A DNA stretch of 64,000 nt from positions 62,001 through 126,000 of the forward strand of contig NZ_BLJU01000011.1 of assembly GCF_009932725.1 (NCBI RefSeq). The letters run 5' to 3'. This DNA is from Pseudomonas yangonensis. GTDB lineage: Bacteria > Pseudomonadota > Gammaproteobacteria > Pseudomonadales > Pseudomonadaceae. The notes under the pieces were generated by a model. That model did not search any database, had not been told where the DNA came from, and saw only the letters and a list, made by a program, of their open reading frames with translations. Positions within the stretch are counted from its first letter, which is position 1, and every line of letters starts with the position of its first letter. This document shows positions 55,340 to 64,000 of this stretch, one piece after another. Position numbers and translations under genes: made by a program.

Positions 55340-57987
55340 CAGTCGTCCTCGGCTTGTGGCTGCGTGGTCAGCGGCAGGTGCAGGGTCAGGCTGGCACCAC
55401 GGCCATCGAGGCCTTCGCCGACCGTGACGCGACCACCATGGGCACCGACCATGCCCTGGCAGATGGCCAGGCCCAGACCGGTGCCCTGGCCGCCGCGATC
55501 GCCCCGCGCTGCGGTGTAGAACATGTCGAAGATCTTCGCCCGTTCCGCCTCAGGAATGCCAGGGCCCTGATCGGCGACCACGAAGCGCAGCTCCTGCTCA
55601 TCGTATTCCAGCGCCACGCGCAGGCGCCCGCCGGGCGGCGAGAAGCGCGCGGCGTTCTCCAGCACGTTGACCAGCGCCTGCTCGATCAGCGCCGCATGCA
55701 CGTGCAGCAATGGCGGCTGTGGCGGCAGCAGGCATTCGACCTGCAACGGCGCAAGCACCGCGCGCAGGCGCTGCAGGGCGCTGGCGACGATATCGCTGGG
55801 CGCCACCCAGTCGCGCGCCAGCTTGAGCCCGCCATGGCCGAGGCGGGTCATGTCGAGCAGGTTCTGGATATAGCGGTCGAGGCGCTCGGCCTCGTCGCGG
55901 GTGCCTTCCAGCAATTCACGGCGATCCGCCTCGGGGATCGCCTCGCCCAGCGCCAGCAGGCTGTCGATGGAACCGCGCATGGCCGTCAGCGGCGTACGCA
56001 GGTCGTGCGACACCGAAGCCAGCAGCGCGCTGCGCAGCTCCTCGGTCTGCCCGTGCAGGCGCGCCGCCTCCAGCTCCTCGGCCAGTTGCGCACGGGCCAG
56101 GGCCTGTGCCAGCGGTTGGCCAAGGGCAGCGATCAGGCGCCGCCGCTCATCGACCAACGGCGCGCCCTGCGCACTCTGCAGACCGATCAGCAGCAGCGGC
56201 CCCTCCTCCGCGCACAGCGGCCACCACCACCAGCGGCTGCCGGGCAGAGTATCGGTACCCAGACCCGCCGCCTGCTCGTGCTGCCAGGCCCAATCGGCAG
56301 CGGCGCGTTCGGCATCAAGCAATTCGGCGTGCAGGCCACCCTCGTGGCGCCACTGCCCGTCGGCGCTGCGTGACAGCAGCGTCAGCTGCACGTCCGGCCA
56401 GCCACCCAGTTGCTGCTCGGCCACCGCCAGCACGGCCTGGCGATCGGCGGCGACGGTAAGCTTGCGCGACAGCTCAAGCAGCGCCGTGGTTTCGCCCTGC
56501 GCCTGGCGCAACGCCTGCACCTGGCGCCGCTGGCGGCTGGCCAGGTTGCCGGTCAGCCCGGCCATGAGCAGGAAGAACAGCAGGGTCAGCACATCCTCCT
56601 GACGCTGGATCTGCATGGTCAGGGTCGGGGGGATGAACAGGAAGTTGTAGGCCAGGAACGACAGCCCCGCGCAGGCCAGCGCCGGGCCCAGGCTGCTGCG
56701 CACCGCCACCAGCAGCACGGAGGCGAGGAACACCAGGGAGATATTGGGCAGCTCCAGCACCCGCGCCAGGCCGAGGGAGATCAGCGTGGCACAGGCGGCG
56801 GCCAGCGTGGCCAGCAGGTAGTCGCGCCAGCGCGGCGCGATGCGCACGCGCCGACCGGCCGGAGGCTGGGCCCCGGCCGCATCCAACACGCTCACTTCCA
56901 GCCCGGCACCGGCAGCCAGCAGGCGCTCGCCCAGGCCGCGGCCGAACCAGCGCCGGCGCAGGCGCCGTGCGCTGCTGCCGACCAGGATCAGGCTGGCGCG
57001 GCGCTCGCGGGCATGGTCGAGCAGCGTGCGCGCCACCGAGTCGCCATGCAGCGTCACCACCTCGCCACCGAGGCGCTCGGCCAGGCGCAGCGCCGCTTGC
57101 AGACGCCCACGTTGCTCCTCGTCCATGGCCCGGCGGCCGTCCACGTGCACCACCGACCAGGGCAGATGGCGGCGCTCGGCCACTCGGCAGGCGTGGCGCA
57201 CCAGGCGTTCGGCCTCGCCGTCGCCGTCCACTCCCACCAGCAGGCGCCCGAGCAAACTGGGCGCGGCCTGGCCGAGCTGGCGGTAGCGCTGGTCGAGGTC
57301 GGCATCGACCCGCGCCGCGGCGGTCTGCATGGCCAGCTCGCGCAGCGCCGTGAGGTTGGTCGGCGAGAAGAAGGCATCGATGGCCGCACGCGCCTGCTCG
57401 GGCATGTACACCTTGCCGTCGCGCAGGCGTTCGAGCAGTTCGCGCGGCGGCAGGTCGACCAGCTGGATCTCGTCGGCTTCCTGCAGCACCCAGTCCGGCA
57501 CCGTCTCGCGTACCTGCACGCCGGTGATATCGCGCACGCGATCGTTGAGGCTTTCCAGGTGCTGGACGTTGACCGTGGTGTAGACGTCGATGCCCGCGGC
57601 GAGCAGCTCCTGCACGTCCTGCCAGCGCTTGGCGTGGCGGCTGCCGGGGGCGTTGCTGTGCGCCAGCTCGTCCACCAGCGCCAGCTTGGGCGGGTCGGCG
57701 AGCAGGCCGTCGAGATCCATCTCGCTCAGCTCCAGGCCGCGATACGGCAGGCGCAGCGGCGGCTGTTGCGGCAGGCCCAGCAGCAGCGCCTCGGTTTCGC
57801 TGCGGCCGTGGCTTTCCACCACCCCGGCGCGCAACGCCACGCCCTGGCGCAGTTGCGCATGAGCGGCCTGGAGCATGGCGTAGGTCTTGCCCACGCCCGG
57901 TGCCGCGCCGAGAAACACCTTGAGCCGCCCGCGCCCTTCGCGGGGCAGGTCGGCGAGCAGCGCTTCGGCGCGCAGGCTGTCGTTCAT
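55339..57987 (-). CDS. kdpD: KdpD, sensor histidine kinase for K+ limitation and turgor
   Basis: An 882-aa kinase with full KdpD architecture. The N-terminal KdpD domain has Walker A GAAPGVGKTYAML and Walker B-type VDELAHSNAPG. A USP-like domain lies around 245-365, four membrane helices around 395-490, and a GAF-like region follows. The core has the phosphoacceptor in VSHDLRTPLTAM and the ATPase boxes DQGPGIP and GTGLGLAI. It lies 10 bp after kdpC. It is longer than many pseudomonad homologues but intact. Confidence 0.95.
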   Translation of the reverse strand: MNDSLRAEALLADLPREGRGRLKVFLGAAPGVGKTYAMLQAAHAQLRQGVALRAGVVESHGRSETEALLLGLPQQPPLRLPYRGLELSEMDLDGLLADPPKLALVDELAHSNAPGSRHAKRWQDVQELLAAGIDVYTTVNVQHLESLNDRVRDITGVQVRETVPDWVLQEADEIQLVDLPPRELLERLRDGKVYMPEQARAAIDAFFSPTNLTALRELAMQTAAARVDADLDQRYRQLGQAAPSLLGRLLVGVDGDGEAERLVRHACRVAERRHLPWSVVHVDGRRAMDEEQRGRLQAALRLAERLGGEVVTLHGDSVARTLLDHARERRASLILVGSSARRLRRRWFGRGLGERLLAAGAGLEVSVLDAAGAQPPAGRRVRIAPRWRDYLLATLAAACATLISLGLARVLELPNISLVFLASVLLVAVRSSLGPALACAGLSFLAYNFLFIPPTLTMQIQRQEDVLTLLFFLLMAGLTGNLASRQRRQVQALRQAQGETTALLELSRKLTVAADRQAVLAVAEQQLGGWPDVQLTLLSRSADGQWRHEGGLHAELLDAERAAADWAWQHEQAAGLGTDTLPGSRWWWWPLCAEEGPLLLIGLQSAQGAPLVDERRRLIAALGQPLAQALARAQLAEELEAARLHGQTEELRSALLASVSHDLRTPLTAMRGSIDSLLALGEAIPEADRRELLEGTRDEAERLDRYIQNLLDMTRLGHGGLKLARDWVAPSDIVASALQRLRAVLAPLQVECLLPPQPPLLHVHAALIEQALVNVLENAARFSPPGGRLRVALEYDEQELRFVVADQGPGIPEAERAKIFDMFYTAARGDRGGQGTGLGLAICQGMVGAHGGRVTVGEGLDGRGASLTLHLPLTTQPQAEDD

Positions 57988-57997
57988 CGAGCACTCG

Positions 57998-58555
57998 TCA
58001 CTGGGTGGAAGTGGAAGGATTGTCGGCCAGCGCCAGGTTCAGAGCCAGTACATTGACCACCGCCGGGCCGAACAGCGGGCTCTCGGTGTGCGCTTCGATC
58101 AGGCGCAGCAGCTCCACCTCCGCCAGGCCACGGGCCCGGGCGATATGGGGCGCCTGCCAGGCCGCCGCCTCGGGCGACAGGTGCGGGTCGAGGCCGCTGC
58201 CCGAGGTAGTCGCCAGTTGCATCGGCAGCGGCGCCTGGCCGCTCAGGCCGACGCCGGCCTGCTCGATGCGCTCGCGCAGTTGCGGGTTGCTCGGCGCCAG
58301 GTTGCTGGCGGCGCTGGCCACGGTGGCGTAATCGCCTGCCGAAGGGCGCGGCTGGAACCACTGATCGCCGTCGAAGGCCTGGGCGATCAGGCGGCTGCCG
58401 CGTACCTGGCCGGAATCGTCACGCAGCAGGCTGCCGGCTGCCTGATCGGGGAAGGCCAGTTGCGCCACGCCGGTGACGCTCAAGGGATAGGCGACCCCGA
58501 CCAACAGGGTCATGAAAGCCAGCGTGGCGATAGCGGGGCGGATATGGTCGAGCAT
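57998..58555 (-). CDS. kdpC: KdpC, K+-transporting ATPase small subunit
   Basis: A 185-aa subunit with one N-terminal membrane helix ([18 protein letters not shown]). A periplasmic domain follows with GSRLIAQAF and the family block [20 protein letters not shown]. KdpC raises the K+ affinity of KdpA/KdpB. It is separated from kdpB by 210 bp with two palindromic repeats, unusual for this operon. Confidence 0.95.
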   Translation of the reverse strand: MLDHIRPAIATLAFMTLLVGVAYPLSVTGVAQLAFPDQAAGSLLRDDSGQVRGSRLIAQAFDGDQWFQPRPSAGDYATVASAASNLAPSNPQLRERIEQAGVGLSGQAPLPMQLATTSGSGLDPHLSPEAAAWQAPHIARARGLAEVELLRLIEAHTESPLFGPAVVNVLALNLALADNPSTSTQ

Positions 58556-58578
58556 GATGAGTCTCCTGATTCAGATTG

Positions 58579-58600
58579 CCCCGGATTGCATCCGGGCTAC
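58579..58600. repeat. REP copy in the kdpB-kdpC gap (GTAGCCCGG family)
   Basis: One inverted copy (CCCCGGATTGCATCCGGG followed by CTAC) of the family that also fills the ssu operon. Confidence 0.8.
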
Positions 58601-58675
58601 GTCGCTTGGCTTGTGTCATTCGTCTTGGCGCCGTGCTCGCTTGTTTCGCGGATAACGACCGTGCATCCGGGCTCT

Positions 58676-58746
58676 TGTAGGAGCGAATTCATTCGCGATG
58701 GCCTTGCCTGCGGGACAGCCATATCGCGGATAAATCCGCTCCTACA
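58676..58746. repeat. Long palindrome in the kdpB-kdpC gap (TGTAGGAGCG family)
   Basis: TGTAGGAGCGAATTCATTCG at the left and AATCCGCTCCTACA at the right are near-complementary, with an inner CGCGAT/ATCGCG pair. It is a typical Pseudomonas intergenic REP pair. Together with the preceding copy it occupies most of the 58556-58765 gap, which has no gene. Confidence 0.85.
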
Positions 58747-58765
58747 GAACGGTCGAACAACGCAC

Positions 58766-60823
58766 TTACACCCAGCCCAACCCCACCAGCAGCAGGTCGA
58801 GCAGCTTGATGCCGACGAAGGGCGCGAGCAGTCCGCCGAGGCCGTAGATCAGCAGGTTGCGCCGCAGCAACTGGCCGGCGTCCAGCGCCTGAATGCGCAC
58901 GCCGCGCAGCGCCAGAGGAATCAGCGCGACGATGATCAGGGCGTTGAACACGATGGCCGAAAGGATCGCGCTCTGCGGGCTGTGCAACTGCATCAGGTTG
59001 AGCGTGCCAAGCTGCGGGTAGATGCCGGCGAACAGCGCCGGGAGGATGGCGAAGTACTTGGCCACGTCGTTGGCCACCGAGAAGGTGGTCAGCGCGCCAC
59101 GGGTCACCAGCAGTTCCTTGCCCACCTGCACCACGTCGATCAGCTTGGTCGGGTCGCTGTCCAGATCCACCAGGTTGGCGGCCTCACGCGCGGCCTGGGT
59201 GCCGTCGTTCATGGCCAGCCCGACGTCGGCCTGGGCCAGTGCCGGGGCGTCGTTGGCGCCATCGCCGCACATGGCCACCAGCTTGCCTTCGGCCTGCTCG
59301 GCGCGGATGCGCGAGAGCTTCTTCTCCGGCGTGGCTTCGGCGATCACGTCATCGACACCGGCCTCGGCGGCGATGGCGGCGGCGGTCAGCGGGTTGTCGC
59401 CGGTCACCATCACGGTGCGGATGCCCATGGCGCGCAGCTCGGCGAAGCGCTCGCGGATACCCGGCTTGACCACATCCTTGAGGTGGATGGCGCCGAGCAG
59501 GCGCCCGTCCCCGGCCACCAGCAGCGGCGTGCCGCCGCTCTGGGCGATCTTCTCCACCTCGCGCGCCAGCGGCGCCGGCAGATCAGTTCGGCCCAGGCCG
59601 AGGTAGGCCAGCACGGCATCCACCGCGCCCTTGCGGTAGGCCACGCCCTTCACGTCGGCGCCGGACAGGCGCGTCTCGGCGCTAAAGGCGATCAGGGTCA
59701 TGCCGCTGCGCTCGGGCACCTCCATCGGGTGCAGCGCCGCCAGGTATTCGACGATGGACTTGCCCTCCGGCGTGTCGTCGCCCTGCGAGGCCAGCAGCGC
59801 CGCCTCGGCCAGCTCCAGCGTGGTGACGCCCGGCGCCTTGACCATGGCGCTGCAGCGGCGGTTGCCGAAGGTGATGGTGCCGGTCTTGTCCAGCAGCAGG
59901 GTGTGCACGTCACCGGCGGCCTCCACGGCGCGACCGGACTTGGCGATGACGTTGAGGCGCACCAGGCGATCCATGCCGGCGATGCCGATAGCCGAGAGCA
60001 GGCCGCCGATGGTGGTGGGGATCAGCGTCACCAGCAGCGCCGCCAGGTAGATCAGCGGCAAGTCGCCACCGGCGAAGCGGGCGAACGGCTGCAGCGTGGC
60101 CACCACCAGCAGGAAGATCAGGGTCAGGCCGATCAGCAGGATATCCAGCGCCACTTCGTTGGGCGTCTTCTGCCGGCGCGCGCCTTCGACCAGGGCGATC
60201 ATGCGGTCGAGGGTGGACTCGCCGGGGTTGGCGCTGATCCGCACCAGCAGCCAGTCCGACACCAGCCGGGTGTTGCCGGTGACCGCCGAGCGGTCGCCGC
60301 CGGACTCACGAATCACTGGTGCGGACTCGCCGGTAATCGCCGCCTCGTTGACCGCCGCCACCCCTTCGATCACCTCGCCGTCGCCGGGGATCAGCTCACC
60401 GGCCTCGACTCGTACCACGTCGCCCTTGCGCAGGCTGCTGGCCGGTACGGACTGGATCTGCGCGCCGACCTGCTTGCGCGCCATCAGGCCCTGGCTGCCG
60501 GACTTGAGGCTGTCGGCGCGGGCCTTACCACGGCCCTCGGCCAGGGCCTCGGCGAAGTTGGCGAATAGCACGGTGAACCACAGCCACAGGGCGATCTGCA
60601 CGCCTAAGGCAGTGCTTACTGCAGGGTTGGGGACAAAGCACAGCACGCTGGTGACCAGCGCTGTCAGCTCCACCACCAGCATCACCGGCGAGCGCACCAG
60701 CTGGCGCGGGTCGAGCTTGACGAAGGCCTGCTTGAGGGCCGGGCGCCACAGCGCGCCGAGGCCGGTCTGCGGCTGGCTGCTGGACGATTGGGCGCTGCGT
60801 TGCGCCGTTACGGGGGCATTCAT
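58766..60823 (-). CDS. kdpB: KdpB, K+-transporting P-type ATPase catalytic subunit
   Basis: A 685-aa P-type ATPase. The phosphorylation motif is [12 protein letters not shown], the actuator motif is [10 protein letters not shown], and the hinge is [17 protein letters not shown]. Seven membrane helices surround them. The ATG at 60823 is preferred over the GTG at 60826; GGAG lies 8 bp upstream. It hydrolyses ATP to drive K+ through KdpA. It follows kdpA by 13 bp. Confidence 0.97.
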   Translation of the reverse strand: MNAPVTAQRSAQSSSSQPQTGLGALWRPALKQAFVKLDPRQLVRSPVMLVVELTALVTSVLCFVPNPAVSTALGVQIALWLWFTVLFANFAEALAEGRGKARADSLKSGSQGLMARKQVGAQIQSVPASSLRKGDVVRVEAGELIPGDGEVIEGVAAVNEAAITGESAPVIRESGGDRSAVTGNTRLVSDWLLVRISANPGESTLDRMIALVEGARRQKTPNEVALDILLIGLTLIFLLVVATLQPFARFAGGDLPLIYLAALLVTLIPTTIGGLLSAIGIAGMDRLVRLNVIAKSGRAVEAAGDVHTLLLDKTGTITFGNRRCSAMVKAPGVTTLELAEAALLASQGDDTPEGKSIVEYLAALHPMEVPERSGMTLIAFSAETRLSGADVKGVAYRKGAVDAVLAYLGLGRTDLPAPLAREVEKIAQSGGTPLLVAGDGRLLGAIHLKDVVKPGIRERFAELRAMGIRTVMVTGDNPLTAAAIAAEAGVDDVIAEATPEKKLSRIRAEQAEGKLVAMCGDGANDAPALAQADVGLAMNDGTQAAREAANLVDLDSDPTKLIDVVQVGKELLVTRGALTTFSVANDVAKYFAILPALFAGIYPQLGTLNLMQLHSPQSAILSAIVFNALIIVALIPLALRGVRIQALDAGQLLRRNLLIYGLGGLLAPFVGIKLLDLLLVGLGWV

Positions 60824-60836
60824 CACGGTTTCTCCT

Positions 60837-62525
60837 TCAGAACGCCAGGTGTTCGGCCAGCGGGCCCAGGGCCAGCGCCGGCATGAAGGTCAGGCCACCC
60901 ACCAGGAGGATGGTCAGGGTCAGCAGCACGACGAACAGCGGCCCATGGGTGGGAAAGCTGTTCTGCCCCTGCGGTGCGGCGCGCTTGGCCGCCAGGCTGC
61001 CCGCGATCGCCAGCACCGGCAGGATGTAGCCGAAGCGCCCGAGCAGCATGGCCAGGCCGAGCATCAGGTCGTGGTATGTGGTGTCGGCGCCGAAGCCGGC
61101 GAAGGCCGAGCCGTTGTTGCCGGTGGCCGAGCCATAGGCATACAGCGCCTGGCTGAAGCCATGCGGGCCGGGGTTGCCGATGGAGGCCGCGGTGCCGGCG
61201 AAACTCACCGCCAGAGCGCCGAACACCAGCACGCCGAGCGGCATCACCAGCAGCGTGGCGACCATCAGGCGCACCTCGCGTGCCTCCAGCTTCTTGCCCA
61301 GATAAGCCGGCGTGCGGCCGATCATCAGGCCGGCGAGGAATACCGCGATCAACACGAACAGCAGCATGCCGTAGAGGCCCGCGCCGACGCCGCCGAAGAC
61401 GATCTCGCCAAGCAGCATATTGACCAGCGGCACCAGCCCGCCGAGGGCGCTGAAACTGTCATGCATGGCGTTCACCGAACCGTTGGACGCCGCCGTGGTG
61501 GTAGTCGCCCAGAGCGCCGAAGCGAAGCTGCCGAAGCGCGCCTCCTTGCCCTCCAGCGAGCCCACCTGCTCGATGGGCAGCCCCGCCAGCGCCGGGTTCG
61601 GCTGCAGCTCCGCCCAGGCGCACACCCCCAGGCCGATGACGAACAGCAGCAGCATGCTGGCGAGGATCGCCCGGCTCTGGCGCAGGTCACGCACGTAATG
61701 ACCGAAGGTGAACACCAGCGCCGCCGGGATCAGCAGGATCGACGCCAGCTCCAGCAGGTTGCTCAGCGCCGTGGGGTTCTCGAACGGATGCGCCGAGTTG
61801 ACGCCGAAGAAGCCGCCGCCGTTGGTGCCCAGTTGCTTGATGGCGATCTGGCTGGCCGCCGGCCCCATCGGCAGGCTCTGCTCGCTGCCCTGCAGGGTGG
61901 TGGCCGAGATGTAGTCGCTGAAATTCTGCGGCACGCCCTGCCACACCAGCAGCACGGCCAGCACCAGGCACAGCGGCAACAGGCCGTAGAGCACGGCGCG
62001 GGTGATATCGACCCAGAAATTGCCCAGGCGGTCGCTGGACTGCCGCGCCAAACCCCGGCACAGCACCACCAGCACCGCCAGGCCCACCGCCGGGCTGACG
62101 AAGTTCTGCACACCGAGGCCGAGCATCTGGCTGAAGTAGCTGAGCTGCGCCTCGCCGCTGTACGCCTGCCAGTTGGTGTTGGTGACGAAGCTCACCGCCG
62201 TATTGAACGCCAGGGGCAGGCTCATCCCCGCCACCTGCTGCGGGTTCAGCGGCAAGGCGCCCTGCAGCAGCAGGATGCTCATGAGCCCCAGCAGGCAGAC
62301 CAGGCTGAAGACCAGCAGCGCCAGGGCGTAGCCGCGCCAGCTTTGCTCTCGCTCAGGGTCGACGCCGGCCACGCGGTAGCACAGGCGCTCCACCGGCAGC
62401 AGTACCGGGCTGAGCCAGGTGCGCTGGCCCTCCATCACGCGATAGAAGTAGCGCCCGAGAAAGGGTGCCGGTGCCAACACCAGCAGGGAAAAGGCCGCCA
62501 GCAGCAGCCAGTCGTAGTCGTGCAT
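60837..62525 (-). CDS. kdpA: KdpA, K+-transporting ATPase channel subunit
   Basis: A 562-aa polytopic protein with four selectivity-filter loops: [33 protein letters not shown] and [12 protein letters not shown]. The start at 62525 (MHDYDWLLL) has GGAGG 5-6 bp upstream; the frame is open to 62543, inside kdpF's 3' region. It binds and passes K+ and is part of the KdpFABC complex in the inner membrane. Confidence 0.96.
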   Translation of the reverse strand: MHDYDWLLLAAFSLLVLAPAPFLGRYFYRVMEGQRTWLSPVLLPVERLCYRVAGVDPEREQSWRGYALALLVFSLVCLLGLMSILLLQGALPLNPQQVAGMSLPLAFNTAVSFVTNTNWQAYSGEAQLSYFSQMLGLGVQNFVSPAVGLAVLVVLCRGLARQSSDRLGNFWVDITRAVLYGLLPLCLVLAVLLVWQGVPQNFSDYISATTLQGSEQSLPMGPAASQIAIKQLGTNGGGFFGVNSAHPFENPTALSNLLELASILLIPAALVFTFGHYVRDLRQSRAILASMLLLFVIGLGVCAWAELQPNPALAGLPIEQVGSLEGKEARFGSFASALWATTTTAASNGSVNAMHDSFSALGGLVPLVNMLLGEIVFGGVGAGLYGMLLFVLIAVFLAGLMIGRTPAYLGKKLEAREVRLMVATLLVMPLGVLVFGALAVSFAGTAASIGNPGPHGFSQALYAYGSATGNNGSAFAGFGADTTYHDLMLGLAMLLGRFGYILPVLAIAGSLAAKRAAPQGQNSFPTHGPLFVVLLTLTILLVGGLTFMPALALGPLAEHLAF

Positions 62526-62535
62526 GGCCGCCTCC

Positions 62536-62625
62536 TCAACCACGTCCGGCGGTCAGCAGGGCCGACAGCAGGTAGGCGAAGAGGCCGACCACCAGGATCA
62601 GCGACACACCATCGATTGCGTTCAT
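62536..62625 (-). CDS. kdpF: KdpF, small stabilising subunit of the Kdp complex
   Basis: A 29-aa single-helix peptide, [20 protein letters not shown] followed by SALLTAGRG, ending 10 bp before the kdpA start. Size, hydrophobicity ([16 protein letters not shown]) and position immediately upstream of kdpA match KdpF, which stabilises KdpABC. It is easily missed by gene callers because of its length. Confidence 0.9.
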   Translation of the reverse strand: MNAIDGVSLILVVGLFAYLLSALLTAGRG

Positions 62626-62896
62626 CTACAAAACTCCACGATGCGGGGAATCCGCTCGCGAGCATTGTCGAAAGGCTGGCCGTAAAGATTCGATTGGCGC
62701 CCCGCCGCCGGGGCGTAAAGAAATCGTATTGATGTGGTGGAATCAGCCCTGTGGGAGGCGCTTCAGCGGCGACAGGGCCGCTACGCTGCATGGACGTGGC
62801 ACCCGTAGGGTGGTTAGCGGCGCAGAACACTACCCCGACAGATACTCCCGCGCGCAACGCGCCGCGTAACCCACCAGGCGATACCAAACCCACCCA
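62626..62896. promoter_or_regulatory. kdp promoter region with direct repeats
   Basis: Upstream of kdpF two identical octamers TCTTTACG (minus strand; 62688-62681 and 62721-62714) are spaced 33 bp apart, about three helical turns. Between them is CGCCCC-GCCGCC-GGGGCG. They are candidate KdpE sites, as the known E. coli box includes TTTACA. Toward the right are fragments of the GGAGGCGCTTCAGC and GTAGGGTGG repeat families (62748-62815). No gene was found here. Confidence 0.45.
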
Positions 62897-64000
62897 TCAA
62901 ACCAGCACATGCACCGCCAGCCCGACCACAGCGCAACCAGCAATGGTCTCGATCACCCCGCGCTTGAAAGCGAACAGGGCCAGCGCCGCGCCCAAGGCGA
63001 TCAACGCCGACACCCAATCGAAGGTGCCGGCAAAGCCCTGCGGCCAGAGCACGTGATAACCAAAGAACAGCGCCAGATTGAGGATCACCCCCACCACAGC
63101 GGCGGTGATGCCGGTCAGCGGCGCGGTGAACTTCAGCTCGCCATGGGTCGATTCCACCAACGGCCCGCCGGCGAGGATGAACAAAAACGACGGCAGGAAG
63201 GTGAACCAGGTGACCAGGCAGGCCGCCAATGCCCCACTGGCGAAGGCCGAGTCGCCACCGAACACCGGCTGCCCATAGGCGCCGACGAAGGCGACGAAGG
63301 CCACCACCATGATCAGCGGCCCCGGCGTGGTCTCACCCAGGGCCAGACCATCGATCATCTGCGTCGGCGTCAGCCAGCCGTAGTGGCCCACCGCGCCCTG
63401 ATAGACATAGGGCAGTACCGCATAGGCACCGCCGAAGGTCAGCAGCGCCGCCTTGGTGAAGAACCAACCCATCTGCGTCAACGTGCCGTCCCAACCGAAC
63501 GTCAGGGTCAGCAGGCCCATCGGTAGCAGCCAGAGCGCTGCGCCGACCAGCAGGATCAGCGCCAGGCGGCTGGAACGAAAATGTGTGTGCGCCAGGCGCG
63601 TGTCGTCATCGATCATCGCTGGCGCATGCGCCCCGCCCTTTTCGCCATGCCCACCACCGACCGCGAAGTGCTGCGGCGCCAGCCGCCCACCGATATAACC
63701 CACCAGCGCCGCGCCCAGCACGATCAGCGGGAACGGCAGCTGCAACGCGAAAATGGCGACGAAAGCCGCCGCGGCAATGGCCCACAGCCAGGCGTTCTTC
63801 AACACCCGCCCGCCAATGCGCCAGGCCGCCTGCACCACGATGGCCGTCACCGCCGGCTTGATGCCGTAGAAGATCCCGGCCACCAGCGGTACATCGCCGA
63901 ACGCCAGATAGACCCAGGACAGCGCGACCAGAATCAGCAGCGACGGCAACACGAAAAGCGCCCCGGCGATCACCCCGCCCCAGGTGCGGTGCATCAGCCA
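62897..64000 (-). CDS. chrA: ChrA-family chromate transporter (5' end outside window)
   Basis: At least 367 residues of a CHR-family membrane protein; the N-terminal part continues past the right edge. The visible portion begins mid-protein with WLMHRTWGGVIAGALFVLPS, which normally follows the first CHR half's PGPEAQQ-type motif. The second half has TKAALLTFGGAYAVLPYV and LALGETTPGPLIMVVAFVAF, the duplicated CHR signature. The family exports chromate or sulfate-like anions by proton exchange. The context gives no chrB-type regulator within view. Confidence 0.9.
   Translation of the reverse strand, partial: WLMHRTWGGVIAGALFVLPSLLILVALSWVYLAFGDVPLVAGIFYGIKPAVTAIVVQAAWRIGGRVLKNAWLWAIAAAAFVAIFALQLPFPLIVLGAALVGYIGGRLAPQHFAVGGGHGEKGGAHAPAMIDDDTRLAHTHFRSSRLALILLVGAALWLLPMGLLTLTFGWDGTLTQMGWFFTKAALLTFGGAYAVLPYVYQGAVGHYGWLTPTQMIDGLALGETTPGPLIMVVAFVAFVGAYGQPVFGGDSAFASGALAACLVTWFTFLPSFLFILAGGPLVESTHGELKFTAPLTGITAAVVGVILNLALFFGYHVLWPQGFAGTFDWVSALIALGAALALFAFKRGVIETIAGCAVVGLAVHVLV

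Noticed and set aside
48600..58746. Repeated GTAGCCCGG units considered as a CRISPR array
   Set aside because: Units are few, palindromic, alternately oriented, kilobases apart and without regular spacers or cas genes, so they are REP-type elements.
56410..62732. Very long open frames antisense to kdpD, kdpC, kdpB and kdpA (548, 893 and 878 codons)
   Set aside because: They are opposite well-defined kdp genes with full motifs. In high-GC DNA, antisense frames stay open because stop codons are rare; the translations are rich in Arg, His, Gln and Gly with no domain.

Overview
The window is high-GC DNA of about 63-64% (my estimate by eye) and reads as the chromosome of a gammaproteobacterial Pseudomonas. 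The gene content and palindromic repeats suggest the P. mendocina / pseudoalcaligenes / oleovorans group, but this is an inference. The recognisable modules are psl exopolysaccharide, rml dTDP-L-rhamnose, dctBD-dctPQM, an OprD-family porin, desA, sulfate and sulfonate uptake (sbp-cysTW, lsfA-ssuEADCBF) and kdpFABCDE. Coding density is very high. No rRNA, tRNA, CRISPR array, insertion sequence or prophage was seen.

Layout. (1) 1-11588, minus strand: pslA to pslI complete and the start of pslJ, a tightly coupled exopolysaccharide operon. (2) 11992-15340, plus strand: rmlBACD, making dTDP-L-rhamnose. It diverges from pslA across a 403-bp regulatory gap, so precursor supply and polymer assembly sit back to back. 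(3) 15416-21957: dctB-dctD two-component system and the dctPQM TRAP transporter for C4-dicarboxylates, with a clear sigma-54 promoter before dctP. (4) 22163-26556: single genes (DUF502 membrane protein, Lrp-type regulator, small unknown protein, orphan GspE-type ATPase, short NfeD-like protein, DUF2388 protein). (5) 26628-30635, minus: OprE-like porin, diguanylate cyclase, phospholipid desaturase DesA.

(6) 30804-44957, plus: a seven-gene signalling operon with gaps of at most 8 bp or short overlaps. It encodes a membrane GGDEF-EAL protein, a REC-HDOD protein, three related sensor histidine kinases (1288, 640 and 963 aa), a lone receiver and an HPt-REC-REC-GGDEF protein. It has no DNA-binding output. 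All parts of a four-step phosphorelay ending in a diguanylate cyclase are present, and one kinase carries a FixL-like PAS with the heme-ligand His conserved. This is the most interesting region.

(7) 45077-47978, minus: sbp-cysT-cysW sulfate uptake without the expected cysA. (8) 48358-54079, minus: lsfA-ssuEADCBF for sulfonate use, with palindromic repeats in most of its gaps. (9) 54195-54650: a GNAT acetyltransferase. (10) 54647-62625, minus: kdpFABCDE high-affinity K+ uptake, including a 29-aa kdpF. (11) 62897-64000, minus: chromate-transporter family gene cut by the window edge.

How the parts connect: psl and rml together build a mannose/rhamnose/glucose matrix polysaccharide. Several proteins here make, break or act upstream of c-di-GMP, which is known to control Psl in P. 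aeruginosa, so the signalling operon may tune biofilm formation (inference). The two sulfur operons share an AT-rich promoter motif that looks like a CysB-type site.
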